64,000 bases of DNA from Deuterostichococcus epilithicus (lineage: Eukaryota > Chlorophyta > Trebouxiophyceae > Prasiolales > Stichococcaceae). Under the pieces are notes generated by a model. That model did no database searches and was not told the DNA's origin. It saw nothing but the letters and a program-made list of their open reading frames with translations. Location: NCBI GenBank assembly GCA_033439295.1, contig JAVTLE010000018.1, positions 124,001 through 188,000 of the forward strand. The letters run 5' to 3'. The translations under genes and the position numbers were made by a program. Below, piece by piece: positions 58,669 through 64,000 of the stretch; positions within the stretch are counted from its first letter, which is position 1; the number at the start of each line of letters is the position of its first letter.

Positions 58669-60492
58669 CTAGCGCATATTCCGGGCCTCCTCCTGCGTTT
58701 TTGAGTTGAGATTGCCGAGTGGCTCCCATGTGGCATCAGCCCTAGGGTATCCTTTCCACTTGATCAGGTACTTGTAGCGGCGCTCCGTCTTGAAGTACTT
58801 CTTGTCGATGATGTAGTCCACATCGTAAGCCTCGCCAACTTCGGGGTCGAAGATGGGGGGCGGCGGTGACTGCGGTGGACGGCTGGCAAACTCCGGTGTG
58901 CCGTCATGGAAGGGCTTCAACTTCGAGACGTGAAAGACGTCATGGATGCGCCAGGAAGCTGGTAGCTGAACCCTGTAGGCGACTGGCGAGACGACCTCGA
59001 TGATCTTGAGAGGCCCAGTAAAGCGTGGCTTCAACTTGTAGGCGGGTCCAGCGGCAATTGGCGTGTTGGCGGTGGAGAGCATGACCCGATCTCCAGGCTC
59101 GAATTGCAACTCGCGGCGTTGTCGGTCGGCATGCTGCTTTTGGCGGTTTTGCGCTGCGGCGATGTGGCGCTTAGCGCCAGCTTCGGCGGCGGCGATGGTC
59201 TTCACAAAGTCCTCCGTGGCTTGGACGCTTGTGGAAGGTACGATGGAGTCCAGCGGCGTTGTCGGGTGTTGTCCGTAGTTGACGAAGAATGGCGACTGGC
59301 GCGTCGTGGCGCTGACGGTGGTATTGAGGGCGAACTGGGCGGGCAGGATCCAGTTATCCCAGTCGCTCTGCTTGTCGTCCACGTAGCTGCGGATGATTTG
59401 CTCCAGTGTTCGATTGGCACGCTCCGTTTGGCCATCCGTTTGCGGGTGGTAGCTGGTCGACATATCGAGTCGTGTGCCGCAGGCTTTGAAGAGGGCCTGC
59501 CAGAAGCGGCTGGTGAAGCGGGGGTCGCGGTCGGAGACGATGGAGGTGGGTACTCCATGCTGGCAGACGATGGTGTCAAAGAAAAGCTTCGCGATGTCCG
59601 GTGCGTCGGCGTTCGTGTGCGTAGGGCGGATGTAGGTCCACTTGCTGAGGCGGTCCACCATGACAAGGGCGGCATCATACCCGCTGCGTGTCTTAGGTAG
59701 CTGGGTAATGAGGTCCATGCTGACGGATTCCCAGCGACGCTGAGGGGTGGGCAGCGGCTGTAGGAGTCCGGCTGGATGCTGATTCGACGGTTTGCTCCGT
59801 TGGCAGGTGTCGCAGGTGCGGATGTATCGGCGGACGGTGTCGGTGAGGTTGGGCCAATAGAAGCGACGGCTGAGGCTGGCTGCTGTTTTCTCCACTCCCA
59901 GGTGGCCAGAGAGCGGAATGTCGTGGGCCTCTTGCAGCAGTGCTTCGCGGACGGCTGGTACATCTGGGATGCACAGGCGGCATGTGGCGTTGCTGTTGTC
60001 GTCGTCGGCGCTGAAGGTGAAGAGTCCATTCCCCTCTTTGCGGATGGCAGCAGGCAGGCTGCTGGGGTCGTTGTAGAAGGGGTCGGTGGTGTAGTTCTTC
60101 CGAATTTCGTCCAGTAGGGTGGCAGCAGGTAGTACAGACGAGATGGCTGCCAGGCGGAGGTCTGGGCGGCGGGACAGGGCGTCAGCGGCGACGTTATCCT
60201 TTCCGGGGCGATATTTGATGGTGTAGTTGAAGTTGCGTAGCTTGTCAGCCCAGCGTATTTGGCGCTGTGCCAGCTTGGGCTGGTCTTCAAAGAAGCGCAG
60301 CGAGGCATGGTCGGTGTAGATGGTGATGTGCCGGCCTTCAGTGTAGTAGCGGTAGTACTCCAGAGCGTCGATGATGGCGAGCATCTCTTTCTCGTGGGTT
60401 TGGGTAGTTGCGCTCAGCGGGGTTGAGCTTGCGGGAGTGGAAGGCGACGGGGCGCAAGCCAGAGCCTTGATCTTGGCTGAGGACTGCTCCAA
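58669..60492 (-). CDS. Retrotransposon pol, 3' part: RNase H end, integrase, chromodomain
   Basis: The meaningful frame starts near 60400, where it continues RNase H ([38 protein letters not shown]). The integrase has an HHCC finger ([23 protein letters not shown]) and the catalytic D-D-E set in [20 protein letters not shown] and [18 protein letters not shown]-like region follows ([21 protein letters not shown]). The C-terminus is a chromodomain ([38 protein letters not shown]), which in chromoviruses guides insertion into chromatin. The frame is uninterrupted for about 600 codons. Confidence 0.93.
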   Translation of the reverse strand: MEQSSAKIKALACAPSPSTPASSTPLSATTQTHEKEMLAIIDALEYYRYYTEGRHITIYTDHASLRFFEDQPKLAQRQIRWADKLRNFNYTIKYRPGKDNVAADALSRRPDLRLAAISSVLPAATLLDEIRKNYTTDPFYNDPSSLPAAIRKEGNGLFTFSADDDNSNATCRLCIPDVPAVREALLQEAHDIPLSGHLGVEKTAASLSRRFYWPNLTDTVRRYIRTCDTCQRSKPSNQHPAGLLQPLPTPQRRWESVSMDLITQLPKTRSGYDAALVMVDRLSKWTYIRPTHTNADAPDIAKLFFDTIVCQHGVPTSIVSDRDPRFTSRFWQALFKACGTRLDMSTSYHPQTDGQTERANRTLEQIIRSYVDDKQSDWDNWILPAQFALNTTVSATTRQSPFFVNYGQHPTTPLDSIVPSTSVQATEDFVKTIAAAEAGAKRHIAAAQNRQKQHADRQRRELQFEPGDRVMLSTANTPIAAGPAYKLKPRFTGPLKIIEVVSPVAYRVQLPASWRIHDVFHVSKLKPFHDGTPEFASRPPQSPPPPIFDPEVGEAYDVDYIIDKKYFKTERRYKYLIKWKGYPRADATWEPLGNLNSKTQEEARNMR

Positions 60493-61264
60493 TGGCGAAG
60501 GATGAGGCGTCCGTTGCCAGCACGAAGTCGTGCTTATGGCTGGGGATCTGTAGGGTTGGTCCAGAGGTGACGGCGGTCTTCAGGGCGTTGAACGCGGCAT
60601 CTTGTGCGGCCGTCCACTCATAGGGCTGGTCCTTGCCCAAGAGTGCGGTGAGAGGGCTGCAGATGTCGGAGTAGCCCTTGATGAAGCGGCGGTAGAAGGC
60701 GGCAAAGCCTAGGAAGGCTCTTAATTCGGTGATGTTGGCGGGGGGTGGCCAGTTCTTGACGGCGTTGACTTTCTCGGGCTCCATCTTCAGCCCGTCTGCG
60801 GTGACGATGTAGCCGAGGAAGTTGATGCTGGTCGAGAAGAAGTCGCATTTCTCCATCTTGGCGAAGAGCTGGTGGCGTTGTAGGATGTCCATGGCTGTTC
60901 GCACATGACGGTCGTGTTCTTCTGCTGTTTTGGAGTAGATGAGGATGTCGTCGAGGTAGACGATGATGAAGTGGTCGAGGTGTGGTCGGAAGATGTCGTT
61001 CATGAGGTGCATGAATGTCGCCGGGGCATTGGTCAAGCCGAAGGGCATGACCAGAAATTCGAAGTGACCGTAGCGCGTTCTGAAGGCGGTCTTGGGGATG
61101 TCGGCGTCTTCGATTCGGATCTGGTGGTAGCCAGACCGAAGGTCGATCTTGGTGAAGAACTTGGCTCCTTGCAGCTGTGTGAGTAGCTCGTCGATGCGCG
61201 GCAGCAGGTAGCTGTTTTTGACGGTAATCTTGTTGAGAGCGCGGTAGTCCACGCACATGCGCAT
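60338..61264 (-). CDS. Retrotransposon pol, middle part: reverse transcriptase and RNase H start
   Basis: RT motifs: [46 protein letters not shown] and the catalytic YLDDILIYS. The RNase H start is [16 protein letters not shown]. The frame is separated from the protease part by a +1 shift at an A6 run (61278-61283) and from the integrase part by another at AAA (60399-60401). Repairing each would need removal of a single A. Otherwise no stops. Confidence 0.92.
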   Translation of the reverse strand: MRMCVDYRALNKITVKNSYLLPRIDELLTQLQGAKFFTKIDLRSGYHQIRIEDADIPKTAFRTRYGHFEFLVMPFGLTNAPATFMHLMNDIFRPHLDHFIIVYLDDILIYSKTAEEHDRHVRTAMDILQRHQLFAKMEKCDFFSTSINFLGYIVTADGLKMEPEKVNAVKNWPPPANITELRAFLGFAAFYRRFIKGYSDICSPLTALLGKDQPYEWTAAQDAAFNALKTAVTSGPTLQIPSHKHDFVLATDASSFAIGAVLSQDQGSGLRPVAFHSRKLNPAERNYPNPRERDARHHRRSGVLPLLH

Positions 61265-61265
61265 G

Positions 61266-62710
61266 CTACCGTCCTTCTTTTTTGACGAAGAGGACTGGTG
61301 CTCCGAAGGGTGACTTCGAGGGTTGGATGAATCCCTTGTCAGTCAGATCCTTGAGCTGACGGCGTAGCTCCTCAAGCTCAGCATAGCTGGACTTGTAGCA
61401 GGGGCGCGATGGCGGCTTGGCGTCGGGCAGCAGCTCGATTCCATGGTCTGCCCAGCGGTGTGGCGGCAGCTTGGTTGGCTCCTGAAAGACGTGGCTGTAG
61501 TCCTTCTTGATCTTGTCGATCTTGTCTTGGTAGGGGTTGGCGTCGGCTGCCGATGAGGCGGCAGCAGGGCGGACGACGCACAGGAGAAGCTCGCCTCCTT
61601 CGCGTGCGGCTTCATGTAACTGGAGGATAGAGATCAGCCTGTCTTGTAGTGCTGGCTCTGACATGTGCTGCTCTTGGTCTGCAGCTGGCGGCTGCTGTGC
61701 CGGTAGCGGCTGATCCGGCAGCGGTGCTGAAACTGGCGGACGGTGTTGGCCATGCGGGAATCGCGGCGTCAGTGTGGCCGGCTGGCGGGGTGGCTGCAGC
61801 GTGATGCGTCCGCCGGCAGTGCTGAAGGTGAGCGTTTGTGGCGCGCTCCATTTTATAATAGGGTTGTGGCGCGCCAGCCAGGGCATGCCGAGGATGAAGT
61901 CGTAGTTGCCCGGCAAGTTGGTCACATAGAAGCGGCTTGTACAGGTGTAGGTGTTGGCGGCAGCTCCGAGGGAGATTCGCAGCTGGTCCACCACTTCTTG
62001 GCAGGGGCGCTTGGAGCCGTCTGCTAGGATGATATTGAATCCCGGGGTGCTGTCCAGCGGTAGTCCGAGAAGTCGGGCGTATGCGGCGTTGACGAAGTTG
62101 CCTTGGGCGCCGCAGTCTACCAGAAAGGTAGCAGGCTGTCCGCGGGCGCGGCCGTGTAGATGCATCGGCATCTCGTTCTGTTGTGTCTCCACTGAGGTCA
62201 GGCGCAGTTCTCTTCCTTGCGGCGTTTGTAGTTCAGCGGCGTCTGGCAGCAGCGGTGTTGGTTCTGCTGTGCAGCTGCTGGCTGTTCTGCTGACCTCGTG
62301 CTCCATTTTGGCGGTGTCCAGCGGGTGTTCTGCGGCCGGCGTGGCGGCGGTTCCGAGTTCCGATTCCTGGGCGGCAGCAAGGGCGTCCCCAAGCTGTGCG
62401 GCAGGGTGCGTTCCGCGTTCTGCTCGTGCTGACGTTCTGCGTTCCGATCGTTCCGAGGCATGTCCCACACCATCAGGCTGTGGCGACTGCTTTTTGGCTG
62501 GCGCGGCTTGTGCTGAGGCGCCCTGGCTGCGTTCCGATGTTGGCGGCTCCGGCGGCGGTGCTGATACGCTGCCGTTTCGCTGGCTTCTTGGCGGGTCTGC
62601 TGGTCTGGCCATAGGTTCCGAGCTGGCCGTCAAGGGCTCCTCTCCTAGCATAGCATAGATGCTCTGGTGCAGAGGGATTGGAGAGGCCCCGGAGCTGATG
62701 GCGGCGCTCA
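61266..62710 (-). CDS. Retrotransposon pol, 5' part: protease
   Basis: From the ATG at 62651, but the frame stays open upstream through the gag stop and is -1 relative to gag, so a gag-pol frameshift is likely. About 150 low-complexity residues precede the aspartic protease ([33 protein letters not shown]). The DCGA replaces the common DSGA, still with the catalytic Asp. The part before RT ends [15 protein letters not shown] and then a stop caused by the A6 run. Confidence 0.88.
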
Positions 62711-63766
62711 GCGCCGGGGCGGGCCGTTTCCCTGGCGGGACGGTCCGGGTGCGCCGGAGTTGGGGCGGTAGTTGGACTTGCCAAAACGCTGCAGCTTGAC
62801 GGGGCAGTTGCCGGCCCAGTGACCCAGCTTGCGGCAGTAGAGGCAGCCGTTGTTCTCTCGAAGATAGGTACGCTCCTCTGGCGTCAGCCGGGCGCGTGAT
62901 GGCTGGTTGCTGCGGAAGGCGGCGGCTGCGATGACGTCGCTGTTCGGCAGTTGTGCGGCGTTGACGTTTGGGCCCTGATCTGCGCCCATGTAGCCCAGCT
63001 CCATTAACGTTGGGCCAGACGGGTTGTAGCTGCGGTTAGGCACGCTCTGCTGGCGGTTGCGGCTCGCAAAGTTGATGCTGTCCACACGCTGCGCGATGTG
63101 GAAGCAGTCGTCCAGTGTCTGTGGATTCTGCAGCTCCACGTGGCGGCGGATGTCGGATTTCAGTCCGGCAATGAAGCGGCGCTTCTGTTCTGGCTCGTGC
63201 ATGTCCGGGATCTCGAGGCAGTAGCTCCGGAACTGATTGATGTAGTCCTGGACGTCGCGGCGCTGCATCAGGCGGCTGATGCTGTAGGCGGCTTCTTGCT
63301 CGCTGTTGATCCTGGCAAAGGCTTGGCGTGCCTCTGCCGAGAACTCTGGCCAGGTGCCGAAGTTGTCAGGTCCGCGGCGTTGGTAGCGGAAACGCCACCA
63401 GGTGGCTGCGGCGTCTGCGAGTAGTGATCCGGCATAGCCGACCCAGTCTTGTGGCAGCACCTTGGTTTGCTTGCAGAAGTGCTCGACTTGGAAGAGCCAG
63501 GTCTCCACGTCGACGCCGTATTTGGTGGCTCCAGAGAAGCGCTGTGGTGTTGGCGGCTTGGGCGGTTTGACTGACGGATGGTGTGTTGCATGTTGCAGTG
63601 CAGCGGCGGAGGCATCGCGAGCGGCTGTGGCGGCGGCTGCAGTGTTCTGAACTTCTGACAGCTGGGCGCGGACGGCGTTCAGCTCAGCGGCGCCGCGGGC
63701 GATTGCTGCATCGCGCTCGTGGATGGCGGCCTGGAGTGCGGCGACGTCCAATGGTGCTGTATCCAT
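62708..63766 (-). CDS. Retrotransposon gag
   Basis: 352 residues from the ATG at 63764-63766. An N-terminal coiled-coil-like Ala/Glu region, then the capsid-type domain (YGVDVETWLFQVEHFCKQ, AAATWWRFRYQRR, RRDVQDYINQFRSYCLEI, KRRFIAGLKSDIRRHVELQN), and a CCHC zinc knuckle (CLYCRKLGHWAGNC) near the end. No stops inside. Confidence 0.93.
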   Translation of the reverse strand: MDTAPLDVAALQAAIHERDAAIARGAAELNAVRAQLSEVQNTAAAATAARDASAAALQHATHHPSVKPPKPPTPQRFSGATKYGVDVETWLFQVEHFCKQTKVLPQDWVGYAGSLLADAAATWWRFRYQRRGPDNFGTWPEFSAEARQAFARINSEQEAAYSISRLMQRRDVQDYINQFRSYCLEIPDMHEPEQKRRFIAGLKSDIRRHVELQNPQTLDDCFHIAQRVDSINFASRNRQQSVPNRSYNPSGPTLMELGYMGADQGPNVNAAQLPNSDVIAAAAFRSNQPSRARLTPEERTYLRENNGCLYCRKLGHWAGNCPVKLQRFGKSNYRPNSGAPGPSRQGNGPPRR

Positions 63767-63843
63767 ACTGCTGCTATAGGGCTGGTTTAGCGTGGAAGGT
63801 TGCGAAGGTTTTTACGCTTTGAAAAGGGCGAACAGAACGAATC

Positions 63844-63859
63844 GACGGCACCGAAACCA
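63844..63859 (-). other. Primer-binding site
   Basis: TGGTTTCGGTGCCGTC on the minus strand, one base inside the 5' LTR. The TGG start fits pairing with a tRNA CCA end. I cannot name the tRNA. Confidence 0.7.
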
Positions 63860-63860
63860 C

Positions 63861-64000
63861 TGTGACAGAACGGGGCCCTGCAGTGCTGACGTGGCCTCAA
63901 TCTGTCTTTCTGGAGGTACTGGAAGTAGGTTCTGAGTTCCGACGTGCTGCGTTCTGAGGTTAGCGACTGCTTACAAGTTGGAGGAGAGTTTTGAAAACGA
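63861..64000 (-). repeat. 5' LTR, first 140 bases in window
   Basis: Matches 58212-58351 with one difference (gaaaacga against gagaacga). It continues beyond the window. Confidence 0.93.

Larger units (their letters stand above)
58212..64000 (-). mobile_element. Ty3/gypsy chromovirus LTR retrotransposon, running off the window
   Basis: Order on the minus strand: 5' LTR (63861 onward), primer-binding site, gag, protease, reverse transcriptase, RNase H, integrase, chromodomain, polypurine tract, 3' LTR (58212-58613). This order and the chromodomain place it in the chromovirus clade. The first 140 bases of the two LTRs differ at one position, so insertion is recent. Confidence 0.95.

Noticed and set aside
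61278-61283. Programmed -1 frameshift at the A6 run in pol
   Set aside because: The required shift is +1, and it lies between protease and RT rather than at the gag-pol border; a one-base indel is simpler.

Overview
This window is nuclear DNA of a green alga. Its genes are split by many short introns. It encodes Viridiplantae-type plastid proteins (TIC40, FAD6), plant-style factors (a PUB49-type U-box cyclophilin, a LUX/PCL1-like GARP factor), plant-type TTTAGGG motifs, GC-rich coding DNA and TGTAA poly(A)-like signals. A trebouxiophyte (Chlorella-like) alga is my best guess; the species is not identified.

Layout: 0.2-0.7 kb, 5' part of a PH-domain gene (-); 1.7-3.5 RPS7 (-); 4.3-7.9 N-myristoylation-motif CAMK-type kinase (+); 8.5-10.8 RPL7 (-); 11.1-15.1 PRP19 (+); 16.0-18.5 LARGE-like GT49 glycosyltransferase (-); 18.8-21.7 TIC40 (+); 22.4-24.1 TAM41 mitochondrial CDP-DAG synthase (-); 24.7-25.5 GARP transcription factor (-); 26.4-28.0 ARF1 (-); 29.4-35.1 PUB49/PPIL2 (-). 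From 35.6 to 43.6 kb lies an accessory block: an orphan first exon, a 1.8-kb inverted duplication, a decayed PHD-finger integrase, and a 3.7-kb composite repeat whose core is a tandem array built from the 5' end of a tRNA-Arg gene. Then come FAD6 (43.9-47.2, +), an AP-1/2 beta-adaptin gene (47.9-54.8, +), a repeat-rich gene-poor stretch, tRNA-Gly (57.9) with an array that echoes its 3' end, and a nearly complete Ty3/gypsy chromovirus (58.2 to beyond 64.0, -).

Most genes are housekeeping: ribosome, splicing (PRP19 and PUB49 are both spliceosome-associated U-box proteins), membrane traffic (ARF1 and beta-adaptin, functional partners at the Golgi), plastid import and lipid desaturation, and mitochondrial lipid synthesis. 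Several are divergent pairs sharing 0.3-0.8 kb. Exon models were built by hand from protein-family similarity and GT/GC-AG splice sites. In the complete models all phases close, which is the main support for the coordinates. The most unusual signals are the two tRNA-edge repeat arrays, the inverted duplication, tandem duplications of intron-exon junctions inside the kinase and beta-adaptin genes, and telomere-like repeats forming the 3' end of an RPS7 intron.
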